A stretch of 64,000 nucleotides of DNA from SAT2750 sp964476375 (GCA_964476375.1 CAYYZW010000217.1:1-64000), one strand, 5' to 3'. Positions 36,224 to 45,112 are shown, counted from the stretch's first letter. Translations and numbers: made by a program. The notes: generated from the letters alone by a model not told the origin.

Positions 36224-36297
36224 TGGGCGTTAGAGGACTTGAACCTCTGACCTCTTCCATGTCACGGAAGCGCTCTAGCCAACTGAGCTAAACGCCC
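36224..36297 (-). tRNA. tRNA-Val (anticodon GAC)
   Basis: A full 74-base cloverleaf reads on the minus strand: acceptor GGGCGTT/AACGCCC with discriminator A, D arm GCTC/GAGC, anticodon stem CTTCC/GGAAG with loop GTGACAT, variable AGGTC, T arm AGAGG-TTCAAGT-CCTCT. Loop position 33 is T and the anticodon is GAC, which reads GUC and GUU valine codons. CCA is not encoded and must be added by nucleotidyltransferase. thrS ends 60 bases to the right, so the two may be cotranscribed, and a strong terminator follows. Confidence 0.97.
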
Positions 36298-36357
36298 ATG
36301 CTCCTGCTGACAATCTGACCGTTCCCCCGGCGGGAGTCAAGATGCCCGCCACCTTCC

Positions 36358-38358
36358 TTAATACTCGTTCTCCGAACCCCGTTCGGCCAGTCCCGCGCTG
36401 CCCGTGTAGGTCTGACGTACCGTCCGCTCGGTAATCTCCTGCTGGAACTTGGCAAGCGCCTCGGCAATCGGCATCGCACCCAGGTCCCCCTCGATGCGAT
36501 CCCGCACGCTCACCTCGCCGTTTTCCATCTCCCGGCCACCGACCACCAGCATGTAGGGAATCAGCTCCAGCTGGGCATCCCGGATCTTGGCCCCGATTTT
36601 CTCCGGCCGGTAATCCCCGCTGACCCGTAAGCCCGCATCCCGCAGTTGCTGCTCGACCTGCTGGGCATACTCGTCGAACTTCTGGCTGACCACCAGCACG
36701 CGGGCCTGCTCCGGTGCCAGCCAGAGTGGAAAGGCGCCAGCAAAGTGCTCGATCAACATCCCGATGAACCGCTCCATCGACCCCAGCGGTGCCCGGTGGA
36801 TCATTACCGGCTGGTGAGGGGCATTATCAGAACCGATGTACTCCAGGTCGAACCGCTCGCTGCTGGGCAGGTTGTAGTCCAGCTGAACCGTCCCCAGCTG
36901 CCACTCCCGGCCGATACAGTCGGTCAGTACAAAATCCGCCTTGGGACCATAAAAGGCCGCCTCCCCCTCCTCCACGGTTGGCTCCACTCCCAGCCCCTGG
37001 CAAACGTCGACCAGCGCCGCCTGGGCCTCCTGCCAGCGACGATCATCTCCCACGTACTTGTCGCTGTCCGGATCCCGGAACCCCAGCCGCACGCGGTAGT
37101 TGTCCAGGCCCAGGCTCTTGAGAACAAACTGGGTCATTTCCAGGCAGCCGTGAAACTCGTCCGCCACCTGCTCGGGCGTACAGAAAATGTGGGCGTCGTC
37201 CTGGGTAAAACCCCTCACGCGGGTCATACCGGACAGCTCGCCGGACTGCTCGTAACGGTAGACGGTGCCAAATTCCGCCAGCCGCAGGGGAAGGTCCCGG
37301 TAACTGCGCGGCTTGCTCTTGTAGATCATCACATGATGGGGGCAGTTCATCGGCTTGAGCAGGTACTGCTCTTCCTGCTCCATGATGATCGGGGCAAACA
37401 TGCTGTCCTTGTAATACGGGTAATGGCCCGACGTCTCGTACAGCTCCACCCGGCCGATGTTCGGGGTATAGACCGGAAGGTACCCGCGTCGCCGAAGTTC
37501 ATCCTGCACAAAACCTTCCAGCACCTCACGGATAATCGCCCCTTTCGGCTGCCAGAGCACGAGGCCGGAACCGACAAGCGGGTTGACGGAAAAAAGTTCC
37601 AGCTGCTTGCCCAGCACCCGGTGATCCCGCTTCTTGGCCTCCGCAATGGCTTCCAGGTGCTGATCCAGGTCCGCCTTGGAGAAGAAGGCGGTTCCGTAGA
37701 GCCGTTGCAGCTGCTGCCGCGCCTGGTCCCCTTTCCAGTAGGCACCGGCCACGCTCAACAGCTTGAAAGCGCCGATCGCGCCCGCGGCGGGGATATGCGG
37801 GCCACGGCAGAGATCGAGAAATTCTCCCTGCTGGTAAAACGACAGGGTCTCGTGATCTGCCAGCCCATCCTCGATGTGTTCCACCTTGAACAGCTGGTCC
37901 AGCTCCCGGCAGACCTGCAGCGAATCGTCCCGCCCCCGCTCGATCCGCTCAAATGGCTCATCCTGCTTGATGATCGCCGCCATCTCCTTTTCAATCGCGG
38001 CAAAGTCCTCCTCGCTGAGGGGATGCTCCAGGTCAAAGTCATAATAAAAACCGCTGTCGGTGGTGGGGCCAAAGGCCAGCTTGACCCCCTCGAACAGCCG
38101 CATCACGGCGCGGGCCATGATGTGGGCACAGGAATGGCGCATCACGCCCAGCGCTTCACTGTCGCGGGAGGTCAGAATCCGCAGGGCAACCTGGCCTTCC
38201 TCGGGAAGCGGTACATCGAGGCCGACAATCGTGCCGTCAATCTCCGCAGCCAGCGCGGCCTTTGCCAGGCCCGGGCCGATATCCGCGGCCACATCGCCAG
38301 CCGTGACGACCTGGTCAAACTGCTTTTCCGAACCGTCGGGGAGTCCTACCGTGAGCAT
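36358..38358 (-). CDS. thrS: Threonyl-tRNA synthetase
   Basis: 666 residues from ATG 38358 (MLTVGLPDGSEKQF, the TGS domain start); the frame is open for 60 more codons upstream but that part is not protein-like. The order is TGS domain, the editing domain with HSCAHIMARAV and YYDFDLEHPLSEEDF, a class II core with motif 2 (FRYEQSGELSGMTRVRGFTQDDAHIFC, split by eye as TVYRYEQSGE and VRGFTQDDAH) and motif 3 (IHRAPLGSMERFIGMLIEH), zinc ligands including MNCPHH, and the anticodon-binding domain (ARVLVVSQKFDEYA). It charges tRNA-Thr in the cytoplasm. It diverges from infC across 221 bases. Confidence 0.97.
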   Translation of the reverse strand: MLTVGLPDGSEKQFDQVVTAGDVAADIGPGLAKAALAAEIDGTIVGLDVPLPEEGQVALRILTSRDSEALGVMRHSCAHIMARAVMRLFEGVKLAFGPTTDSGFYYDFDLEHPLSEEDFAAIEKEMAAIIKQDEPFERIERGRDDSLQVCRELDQLFKVEHIEDGLADHETLSFYQQGEFLDLCRGPHIPAAGAIGAFKLLSVAGAYWKGDQARQQLQRLYGTAFFSKADLDQHLEAIAEAKKRDHRVLGKQLELFSVNPLVGSGLVLWQPKGAIIREVLEGFVQDELRRRGYLPVYTPNIGRVELYETSGHYPYYKDSMFAPIIMEQEEQYLLKPMNCPHHVMIYKSKPRSYRDLPLRLAEFGTVYRYEQSGELSGMTRVRGFTQDDAHIFCTPEQVADEFHGCLEMTQFVLKSLGLDNYRVRLGFRDPDSDKYVGDDRRWQEAQAALVDVCQGLGVEPTVEEGEAAFYGPKADFVLTDCIGREWQLGTVQLDYNLPSSERFDLEYIGSDNAPHQPVMIHRAPLGSMERFIGMLIEHFAGAFPLWLAPEQARVLVVSQKFDEYAQQVEQQLRDAGLRVSGDYRPEKIGAKIRDAQLELIPYMLVVGGREMENGEVSVRDRIEGDLGAMPIAEALAKFQQEITERTVRQTYTGSAGLAERGSENEY

Positions 38359-38579
38359 GGGAGAAACTTTTTCCGTGAAGGGCAGCTCCGGAAGCAGCCA
38401 TCGATACAAAGGACGACCCGTACCAACTTCCAGTGCCGTGCGGGGGTCAAGTATAAGGGCGAGAGGCAATCGCGGCGACCCCAGCCGGGCCGCCCGGGGC
38501 ACCCCAGGAAGGCGATCGTAAAGATCACTAAAAATCAAGTGTCGAGAGTTGACGATCCTGCGCCCTGCGGTTCATACTC

Positions 38580-39137
38580 ATGCATGAAGCGTGTGACGTT
38601 CGAGTAAACACTGTTGTGCAGGAAAGGGTTCTCCAGATCGACCGCAATCAACCGAGGATTAACGACCAGATCCGTCTCACTCCCATCCGTCTCATTGATG
38701 CCGAAGGCGAACAATGCGGCATTGTCGAAACCGCGGATGCTCTCAGCAAGGCAGAAGAAGACGGGCTTGATCTGGTCGAGATTGCCCCTCACGAACGTCC
38801 CCCGGTCTGCCGGATCATGGATTACGGCAAGTACAAGTACGACCGCAAGAAAAAGAACACGCAGCACACACACACCACCAAGACCAAGGAAATTCGGCTG
38901 CGTCCCAAGACGGGACAGCACGACATCGATTTCAAGGTCCGCAAGGCCAAGGGCTTCCTGGAACACAAGGACAAGGTCCAGGTCTCGGTGATCTTTCGCG
39001 GCCGCGAGATGGCCCATATTGAAGAAGGCCGCAAGGTGATGGACTCGGTGATCGAACAGCTTTCCGAGATCGGCAAGATCGAGCAGGAACCATCGCGCAT
39101 GGGACGACGCATGACCTGCCTGATCGTTCCCAAGTAA
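38580..39137 (+). CDS. infC: Translation initiation factor IF-3
   Basis: The IF3-N domain shows RINDQIRLTPIRLIDAEGEQ and the IF3-C domain PPVCRIMDYGKYKYDRKKK followed by KTKEIRLRPKTGQHDID. IF-3 binds the 30S subunit and proofreads start codon choice. ATG 38580 gives 185 residues with a non-conserved 27-residue head. An in-frame ATC at 38637-38639 begins just before the conserved region and is preceded by AGGAAAGGG with suitable spacing. Since infC in many bacteria starts at AUU or AUC for autoregulation, this may be the true start (166 residues). I keep the ATG coordinate as the safe choice. Confidence 0.93.
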   Translation: MHEACDVRVNTVVQERVLQIDRNQPRINDQIRLTPIRLIDAEGEQCGIVETADALSKAEEDGLDLVEIAPHERPPVCRIMDYGKYKYDRKKKNTQHTHTTKTKEIRLRPKTGQHDIDFKVRKAKGFLEHKDKVQVSVIFRGREMAHIEEGRKVMDSVIEQLSEIGKIEQEPSRMGRRMTCLIVPK

Positions 39138-39141
39138 GCCC

Positions 39142-40458
39142 CTAGCGCGAGGCAGCAATTCGTGCCAGGACCTCGAGTGTCTCCGCCCCCATCCGCTCGG
39201 CATTGAAACTCTTGTGGACCGTTTTTTGTCCGGCATCCCCACGGGCCTTCCGGCCAGCTGGATCTGAAAGCAACCCGGCCATGGAGGCTGCCAGTCCACC
39301 GGTATCCCCGGGATCGACTAGCACTCCACCACCGGTCCGGGAGAGCAGTTCCGGAAAAGCACCGTGCCGGGGCTGGACCACGGGAACCCCGGCCGCCAGG
39401 CTCTCCAGCACGAACAGCCCTTTCGGTTCCTCGTAAACCGTGGGAACAGAAAGCAGGTCGATTGAATCAAGGAAGTCGAGCTTTCCCTGGCGATCAACCG
39501 CCCCGTCATACTGGAACTGGTCTTCAAGTCCCGCCGACTGCAGCTTGTCAAACTGCTCCTGCACATAATCCCGGCGGTGTTCCCCCAGCCACCCGGCAAT
39601 CCGTAACTGCACCTGGTCCATGCCTGGCATCTGGTGAAGTTCCAGGAAAGCATCCACCAGCACGTGTAAGCCTTTTTCCGGCGCCAGCCTGGCGAGGTAC
39701 CCCACGGTCAGCGGACGGTCCTCCGACGGAGAAGATCCGGTAAGCGACTGGAAGTCCGTGGTATCGATGCCCAGGGGCACAAGGTGAATTTTCTCGCGGG
39801 GGATCTCCAGTAGTTCACCCATTCGCTCGGCGTAGAACTCGCTGTTGACGAGGAAGCCATCGACATGGGCCACCAGTCCCCGCATCAGGTCAATCGCCTG
39901 CTGCCGGTAAGGAGAGCGCAGTTCATCCAGGAAAATATCGTCCCCCTGGAGTGTCACGACTACCGGCACATCAAGCTCCTTCTTGATCGAGGGGATACAG
40001 CCCCCGATCAACAGGTTAGGCATCATCACCATCTCGGGCTGCCGATGCCGGGAGAGCCACCGGCAAAGCCTGCGGACTTCCTTGCGCTGGTTTCCCCGCT
40101 GGCCCTTGAGCATGGAAACCGCCAGTGCCCCGAGCTTGCCTGAGTCAATCGTGGACGTCCCGCTGGTCACCTTTCGAATCAGCCAGGGTATATCCAGGAA
40201 TCGGTCAAGCAGTGGCGGCAGGTAGCGGAAGAGGAAAATCTTCTGCTGCAGGTAGACGTTAATCCCCCCGAAAAACACCTGGTCCACGCTCTGGTCTTCC
40301 TCATCGGTGCGGATCGGTGTGTAAGTCGGGATCAGCTGGATATCGACTCCCTGCCTGGAGATCGCACGGGCCAGGGTGTTGTCATGCAGGCAGCTGCCAC
40401 AGTACATGCTGGCAGCACCCGATGTCAGGTAGGCGATTTTCTTGGGAAGGGATGTCAT
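39142..40458 (-). CDS. GT4-family glycosyltransferase (GT-B fold)
   Basis: 438 residues. The N-terminal domain begins KKIAYLTSGAASMYCGSCLHDNTLA, resembling planctomycete GT4 enzymes. VVTLQGDDIFLDE near residue 165 and FLVNSEFYAERM near 205 are the inter-domain region. The C-terminal nucleotide-sugar domain shows TVGYLARLAPEKGLHVLVDAF near 250 and the EX7E-like signature in VPTVYEEPKGLFVLESLAAGVPVVQ near 340. The donor is probably UDP- or GDP-sugar; the acceptor is unknown. It ends 4 bases from the infC stop (convergent) and lies 15 bases downstream of a membrane-protein gene. It splits infC from rpmI. Confidence 0.92.
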   Translation of the reverse strand: MTSLPKKIAYLTSGAASMYCGSCLHDNTLARAISRQGVDIQLIPTYTPIRTDEEDQSVDQVFFGGINVYLQQKIFLFRYLPPLLDRFLDIPWLIRKVTSGTSTIDSGKLGALAVSMLKGQRGNQRKEVRRLCRWLSRHRQPEMVMMPNLLIGGCIPSIKKELDVPVVVTLQGDDIFLDELRSPYRQQAIDLMRGLVAHVDGFLVNSEFYAERMGELLEIPREKIHLVPLGIDTTDFQSLTGSSPSEDRPLTVGYLARLAPEKGLHVLVDAFLELHQMPGMDQVQLRIAGWLGEHRRDYVQEQFDKLQSAGLEDQFQYDGAVDRQGKLDFLDSIDLLSVPTVYEEPKGLFVLESLAAGVPVVQPRHGAFPELLSRTGGGVLVDPGDTGGLAASMAGLLSDPAGRKARGDAGQKTVHKSFNAERMGAETLEVLARIAASR

Positions 40459-40473
40459 GAAAAACAGTCCGGA

Positions 40474-41013
40474 TCAGGGTCTTTCTGGCTGCGAGACCTG
40501 CCTCGGCCGGCGAGCGGCAGATACCCAGAAGATACCCAGCATCCCCAGCACCAGGAGTCCCACCCAGCGGGTCGGTCCCGTGGCGAAAATAATAGCCCCA
40601 TTGACGACAATCGTCAGCATGAAAATATGCAGAACCACCGTTATGGAGGGAGCTCGCTTTTCCCGGCTCATCGGGCCAAGCCACATCCAGGCCACGTCCA
40701 GGCTCCACAACAGGGTAAAAGCATAACTGAAATAGATTCCCTCACCGAACGCCCAGCCAACGACCTGCTCGGACACCTCGGCAGTATGTTCTGTCGCCAG
40801 CCGGTGACTCCAGTCATGCTGAAAGTGAAAGGCCGAGGCAACATGGACAAGAAAGACCAGGCATCCAAGCGTCCAGCAAATGCGCTGCCACCGGCGGATC
40901 GGCACCCCTCTCTCCCCCGTGCGAGTCACCTGGATCTCACCTGCCATGGCAGCCACGTACAGCAGCATGGCAATCCTCACGGACCAGCGTACCAGGTGAT
41001 TTTCCACGATCAT
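40474..41013 (-). CDS. Hypothetical multi-pass membrane protein
   Basis: About 179 residues with four or five hydrophobic segments: WSVRIAMLLYVAAMAG, ICWTLGCLVFLVHVASAF, GIYFSYAFTLLWSLDVAWMWLG, ITVVLHIFMLTIVVNGAIIF and WVGLLVLGMLGIFWVSA. A histidine-bearing motif FHFQHDWSH sits after the second segment. ATG 41013 has GAGGAG 3 bases upstream; GTG 41034 is an alternative start. No family is recognised. It reads toward the glycosyltransferase, which starts 15 bases downstream, so they are probably cotranscribed. Confidence 0.7.
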   Translation of the reverse strand: MIVENHLVRWSVRIAMLLYVAAMAGEIQVTRTGERGVPIRRWQRICWTLGCLVFLVHVASAFHFQHDWSHRLATEHTAEVSEQVVGWAFGEGIYFSYAFTLLWSLDVAWMWLGPMSREKRAPSITVVLHIFMLTIVVNGAIIFATGPTRWVGLLVLGMLGIFWVSAARRPRQVSQPERP

Positions 41014-41155
41014 CAGCTCCTCGTCAGGATGCACGTCCGCTTCAGCCTACCATATGGCCGCCAGGGTGTTTTTCTGCCTGCCTGATAGTCCTGTAGCAGG
41101 CCGGACAGCCCTTGATCTTTGCTGATTCCCCCTTTCACGCTGGGCATGGACGTCC

Positions 41156-41161
41156 TAGAAT
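41156..41161 (+). promoter_or_regulatory. Candidate -10 box for rpmI-rplT
   Basis: TAGAAT lies 49 bases before the rpmI start, with TTTCAC 17 bases further upstream. Similar TAGAAT or TATAAT boxes occur before other genes in this window, but the -35 match is poor. Confidence 0.3.
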
Positions 41162-41209
41162 CAACTGCTTGTTATCGACCCTTTTTCTTCACCATGAAGG
41201 CGCCAGACG

Positions 41210-41413
41210 ATGCCGAAGCAGAAAACCCACAAGGGAACCAAGAAGCGATTCAGGCTGACGGCATCCGGCAAGGCAAAGCATCGCCACGCCGGAACGAGCC
41301 ACCTCGCTGGCGCCATGTCAAAAAAGCGGAAGCGGAACCTGCGAGGAACCAAGACCGTTGACAAGACGGTTCTGAAGTCGATTCAGACGGCACTCAATGG
41401 CAATAGTAATTGA
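41210..41413 (+). CDS. rpmI: 50S ribosomal protein L35
   Basis: 67 residues, very basic, MPKQKTHKGTKKRFRLTASGK with the conserved KHRHAGTSH and KRKRNLRG segments of bL35. It is a component of the large ribosomal subunit. rplT follows after 91 bases. It is separated from infC, its usual operon leader, by two minus-strand genes. Confidence 0.97.
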   Translation: MPKQKTHKGTKKRFRLTASGKAKHRHAGTSHLAGAMSKKRKRNLRGTKTVDKTVLKSIQTALNGNSN

Positions 41414-41446
41414 ACGATAACGTCTAAGCACGTAACGCCATACGGG

Positions 41447-41496
41447 CTGGCAACGCTTCCCCTGTCGGGAAGGGCCTTGATGTGGCCAGGAAAGGC
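41447..41496 (+). promoter_or_regulatory. Hairpin leader overlapping the rplT ribosome binding site
   Basis: CTTCCC (41456-41461) pairs with GGGAAG (41467-41472). An outer CTGGC (41447-41451) can pair with GCCAG (41485-41489), which overlaps the AGGAAAGG Shine-Dalgarno before rplT. L20 autoregulates its own operon in other bacteria, so an RBS-occluding leader here is plausible, but the pairing is by eye only. Confidence 0.4.
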
Positions 41497-41504
41497 AGAC
41501 TGCA

Positions 41505-41861
41505 ATGAGAACCAGGAAAGGTGCAGCTCGCACCAAGGCAAAACGGCGTCTCTTTAAACGGACCAAGGGCTATCGTGGCGGGCGAAACAACCTGCTTCGC
41601 ACGGCCAAGGAAACGGTCATCCGGGCGGACGCCTACGCGTACCGTGATCGTCGTCAGCGAAAACGGGATTTCCGCCGACTCTGGATCACCCGTATCAATG
41701 CAGCCACCCGCCAGCGCGGTTTGCGATATAGCGAATTCATGTGTGGGCTTGGAAAAACCGGTATTGAATTGAACCGCAAGATGCTTTCCGAGATGGCAAT
41801 CCACGATCCGGCAGCTTTTGACGCCGTCGTGGAACAGGTGAAAGAAGCACTTGCGGTCTAG
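41505..41861 (+). CDS. rplT: 50S ribosomal protein L20
   Basis: 118 residues, MRTRKGAARTKAKRRLFK with RGGRNNLLRTAKETV and RDRRQRKRDFRRLWITRIN typical of bL20, an early 23S rRNA assembly protein and translational autorepressor in several bacteria. AGGAAAGG is about 10 bases upstream. pheS starts 83 bases downstream, keeping the classical rpmI-rplT-pheST order. Confidence 0.97.
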   Translation: MRTRKGAARTKAKRRLFKRTKGYRGGRNNLLRTAKETVIRADAYAYRDRRQRKRDFRRLWITRINAATRQRGLRYSEFMCGLGKTGIELNRKMLSEMAIHDPAAFDAVVEQVKEALAV

Positions 41862-41944
41862 TCCAGGATCAGCCATCCTTCGGATCCATTGGGCACGATA
41901 CGGCGGCTTGAACACCCCACTTCCATCCACGGTTCCTGGCGACG

Positions 41945-42976
41945 ATGGCTCTTAACGAATTCCTCGAGCAACTCCAGCAGCTTGCCACGGAAGCGACCGC
42001 CGCTTTTGAGCAGGCAGATTCTCTCGATACCCTGGAAACGATCCGCGTCGAATTCCTGGGGGCCAGGCAGGGCCGCCTGAAGGCTGCCCAGAAAATGATG
42101 GGCCAGGTGGAGAGCGAGGACAAGCCGGTTGCAGGCAAGCAGTTCAATACCACCAAGCAGGAGATCGAGGCGGGCTTTGAGAAAGCCCAGCAGCGCCTCA
42201 GCGGAGGTGGCGGGGCTCGAGCAGCGGATCCCACTTTTGACAACACGCTTCCCGGGGAAGCGATCGGCGGTGGACACCTGCACCCCATCACCCAGACCAT
42301 CGAGGAACTCAAGGACATCATGGGACGGCTCGGTTTCTCGGTGGCCGACGGACCGGAAATCGAGGATGCGTGGCACAATTTCGAGGCTCTTAATATCCCC
42401 GCCGAACATCCGGCACGGGATCCCCTGGACAATTTTTACCTCTCCACCGCCGCCGCGGGTTCCACCGCCGGGGGAGAAACGCCACTGCTGCTGCGAAGCC
42501 AGACAAGTACTGTCCAGATCCGCGTGATGGAGAGCACCCCTCCCCCGATCCGGATCATCTCACTCGGTCGGGTCTATCGGCCAGACACGGCCGATGCCAC
42601 GCACTATCCCATGTTCCACCAGATGGAAGGGCTGCTGATCGATGAGCAGGTGACGATGGCAGATCTGAAAAGCGTGCTTCGCCTGTTTGCGACAAGCTAC
42701 CTTGGGGACGATGTCCACATCCGCTTTCGACCCTCGTTTTTTCCTTTTACCGAACCGAGCGTGGAAGCAGATTTCAGCTGGAATGACAAGTGGATCGAGT
42801 TTGGCGGCGCCGGCATGGTCGATCCCAACGTGCTCAAGGCGGTCAACTATGACCCGGAAGTGCTCAGTGGTTTTGCTTTCGGCCTGGGAGTGGAACGCCT
42901 CTGTATGCGGCGCCATGGCGTGACGGATATCCGTGAGTTTTACAAGAATGACGTGAGGTTCCTGCACCAGTTCTAG
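41945..42976 (+). CDS. pheS: Phenylalanyl-tRNA synthetase alpha subunit
   Basis: 343 residues. An N-terminal coiled coil (EFLEQLQQLATEATAAFEQA) that contacts tRNA is followed by HPITQTIEELKDIMGRLGF, motif 1 GPEIEDAWHNFEALNIP, motif 2 RIISLGRVYRPD with MFHQMEGLLID, and motif 3 AFGLGVERLCMRRHG. With PheT it forms an alpha2beta2 class II synthetase that charges tRNA-Phe. pheT follows after 43 bases. Confidence 0.97.
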   Translation: MALNEFLEQLQQLATEATAAFEQADSLDTLETIRVEFLGARQGRLKAAQKMMGQVESEDKPVAGKQFNTTKQEIEAGFEKAQQRLSGGGGARAADPTFDNTLPGEAIGGGHLHPITQTIEELKDIMGRLGFSVADGPEIEDAWHNFEALNIPAEHPARDPLDNFYLSTAAAGSTAGGETPLLLRSQTSTVQIRVMESTPPPIRIISLGRVYRPDTADATHYPMFHQMEGLLIDEQVTMADLKSVLRLFATSYLGDDVHIRFRPSFFPFTEPSVEADFSWNDKWIEFGGAGMVDPNVLKAVNYDPEVLSGFAFGLGVERLCMRRHGVTDIREFYKNDVRFLHQF

Positions 42977-43019
42977 TGGCGACCCCCGCCTGGAACGAAC
43001 TGGCAAGGTAAATGAGAGA

Positions 43020-45053
43020 ATGCTTGTTTCCTGGAATTGGTTGAAACAGTACGTGCCGCTTGAAATGACCCAGGCGGAGCTGGAGCACCGTCTTTCCATG
43101 TCGGGCTTGAACCACGAGGGAACTCGTCCGGTCGCCGATGACCTGGCGATTGACCTGGAAGTTACCAGCAACCGGCCTGACTGCCTGGGGCATATCGGTG
43201 TGGCCCGCGAGATCGCGGTGCTCTGGGAACAACCACTCACCCTTCCGGACCCCCGGCCATCGAGCAGCACACCGGCTGCTGCCGAGCAGGTCTCGGTGAG
43301 CCTCGAGTGCCCTGAACTATGCCCTCGCTACACGGCACGGGTCATACGAGATGTCTCGGTCGGGCCAAGTCCCGACTGGCTCATCCAGCGGCTGGCCACC
43401 GTCTTTCAACCTCTCAACCCCGACTGGCAACCGGTCAACAATGTTGTTGACATCACCAATTTCGTGCTGATGGAATCCGGCCAGCCACTTCATGCGTTTG
43501 ACCTGGACAAGATCGCCGGCGGCCAGGTCCTTGTCCGCCAGGCAGACAAGGACGAACCATTCACGGCCATCGACCACCGGGAGTATTCCCTGGGGCCTGG
43601 CATCTGCGTGATCGCGGACAGCGAGAAGGCGATCGCGCTGGGAGGAGTGATGGGAGGGGCGGACTCGGAAGTCTCCGGCTCGACCAGGAACCTGCTGATC
43701 GAATCAGCCCGTTTTGATCCCCTCACAACCCGAAATACCGCCCGTGCCCTGAACCTGCACAGCCCCTCCTCCCATCGTTTTGAAAGGGGTGTCGATCCGG
43801 TCGGCGTGGAGTGGGCAAGCCGCCGATGCTGTGAGCTGATTCTCGAGATTGCCGGCGGCGAGCTGGCCGAGGGGATCATCGATGCCGGGGAACCTGTCTC
43901 TGAAAACGAACCTGTCGTGCTGCGTCTTTCCCAGCTCAAGAGGATCCTGGGAATCGACGTGGATCCTGGAGAGGTAGCGAGAATTCTCATCTCGCTGGGA
44001 AACCAGACGGCGACGGCCGGGGATGGCGAGCTGAAGGTCACGGCCCCCAGCTGGCGACGGGACCTGACAAGGGAAATTGACCTGGTCGAGGAAATAGCCC
44101 GTATCCACGGTTATGAAAAGATCCCCGAGGACGTTGGTGTGCCCATGGCGCCTTCCCATCGGACGGACAGGGACCGGGTCGAATCGACCGTGCGGCAGAC
44201 ACTCCTGGCCACCGGGCTGGACGAGGCAATGACTGCCAGCATGGTTCCGGAAAGCTGGCCCGAGTGCTTCACTGCCTGGACCGACCAGCCACCGATCAGT
44301 AGCCAGACCCCCATGCTCAAGGGAGCGGACCGGCTCAGGACCAGCCTGGTGCCAAGCCTGCTGGAAGCCCGGAGAATCAACGAGTCCCTGGCCAATCCCG
44401 TGATTGAAATCTTCGAGACCGCCAGTATTTACTTTCCCACAGAGAGCCAGCTTCCGGCCCAGCAATGGACACTCGCCATCACCAGCGGTGGTGATTATTT
44501 CCGGCTCAAGGGAATCGTGGAGGGGCTGCTGGCAGCTCTCAAGATCAACCTCCCGCTCCAGGTGAATGAGGTGGACCTGCCCCTGCTGGCCCTCAGTCGC
44601 AGTGGGGAATTTTCCCTGGGAGATCGACGGCTGGGATTCGTTGGGGAAGTTGCCCCACAGGGACTCAAGCAGTTCTCCCTTCGTAACCCGGCCAGCGTGC
44701 TGGAACTCAGCCTGGATCTGCTTGCTGAACTGGCGGAGCTTATCCCCCAGCACCGGAACCAGAGTGCCTATCCATCGATTTCCCGGGACCTGAACATCGT
44801 TCTTGCCGAGGGAATTCGCTGGTCCCAGCTTGAACAGCTTGTGCGGGCCGTTGCCGGGAACGAGCTGGAGGCAGTGGATTACCAGGAGACCTACCGGGAT
44901 AGTGAAAAAGATGGAGCGGATACCAAGCGTATCCTGTTCTCCATGACACTGCGGTCCCAGGATGCAACAATGACCGGAGAGCACGCCGACGGGATTCGTG
45001 AAAACGTCGTCGCGGAAATCGAAAAACAGCTCGAGGGCCGCCTGCTCTCCTAG
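43020..45053 (+). CDS. pheT: Phenylalanyl-tRNA synthetase beta subunit, short form
   Basis: 677 residues against about 800 for the E. coli type. After MLVSWNWLKQYVPLEMTQAE and LSMSGLNHEGTRPV the protein passes directly to LAIDLEVTSNRPDCLGHIGV, so the ~110-residue EMAP/OB tRNA-binding domain that normally lies there is absent. The B3/B4 editing region (WQPVNNVVDITNFVLMESGQPLHAFDLDKI, read in two parts), the B5 domain and the C-terminal ferredoxin-fold anticodon-binding domain (SAYPSISRDLNIVLAEG) are intact. It should function with PheS in the cytoplasm. Confidence 0.95.
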   Translation: MLVSWNWLKQYVPLEMTQAELEHRLSMSGLNHEGTRPVADDLAIDLEVTSNRPDCLGHIGVAREIAVLWEQPLTLPDPRPSSSTPAAAEQVSVSLECPELCPRYTARVIRDVSVGPSPDWLIQRLATVFQPLNPDWQPVNNVVDITNFVLMESGQPLHAFDLDKIAGGQVLVRQADKDEPFTAIDHREYSLGPGICVIADSEKAIALGGVMGGADSEVSGSTRNLLIESARFDPLTTRNTARALNLHSPSSHRFERGVDPVGVEWASRRCCELILEIAGGELAEGIIDAGEPVSENEPVVLRLSQLKRILGIDVDPGEVARILISLGNQTATAGDGELKVTAPSWRRDLTREIDLVEEIARIHGYEKIPEDVGVPMAPSHRTDRDRVESTVRQTLLATGLDEAMTASMVPESWPECFTAWTDQPPISSQTPMLKGADRLRTSLVPSLLEARRINESLANPVIEIFETASIYFPTESQLPAQQWTLAITSGGDYFRLKGIVEGLLAALKINLPLQVNEVDLPLLALSRSGEFSLGDRRLGFVGEVAPQGLKQFSLRNPASVLELSLDLLAELAELIPQHRNQSAYPSISRDLNIVLAEGIRWSQLEQLVRAVAGNELEAVDYQETYRDSEKDGADTKRILFSMTLRSQDATMTGEHADGIRENVVAEIEKQLEGRLLS

Positions 45054-45112
45054 TCATCACCCACCCTTGATGCCATCGATAAAATCCCTTTCGCCAAGGA
45101 GCCTGATAAGCC

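Noticed and set aside
36646..38607. A 653-codon plus-strand frame
   Set aside because: It is antisense to thrS, whose class II motifs are all present.
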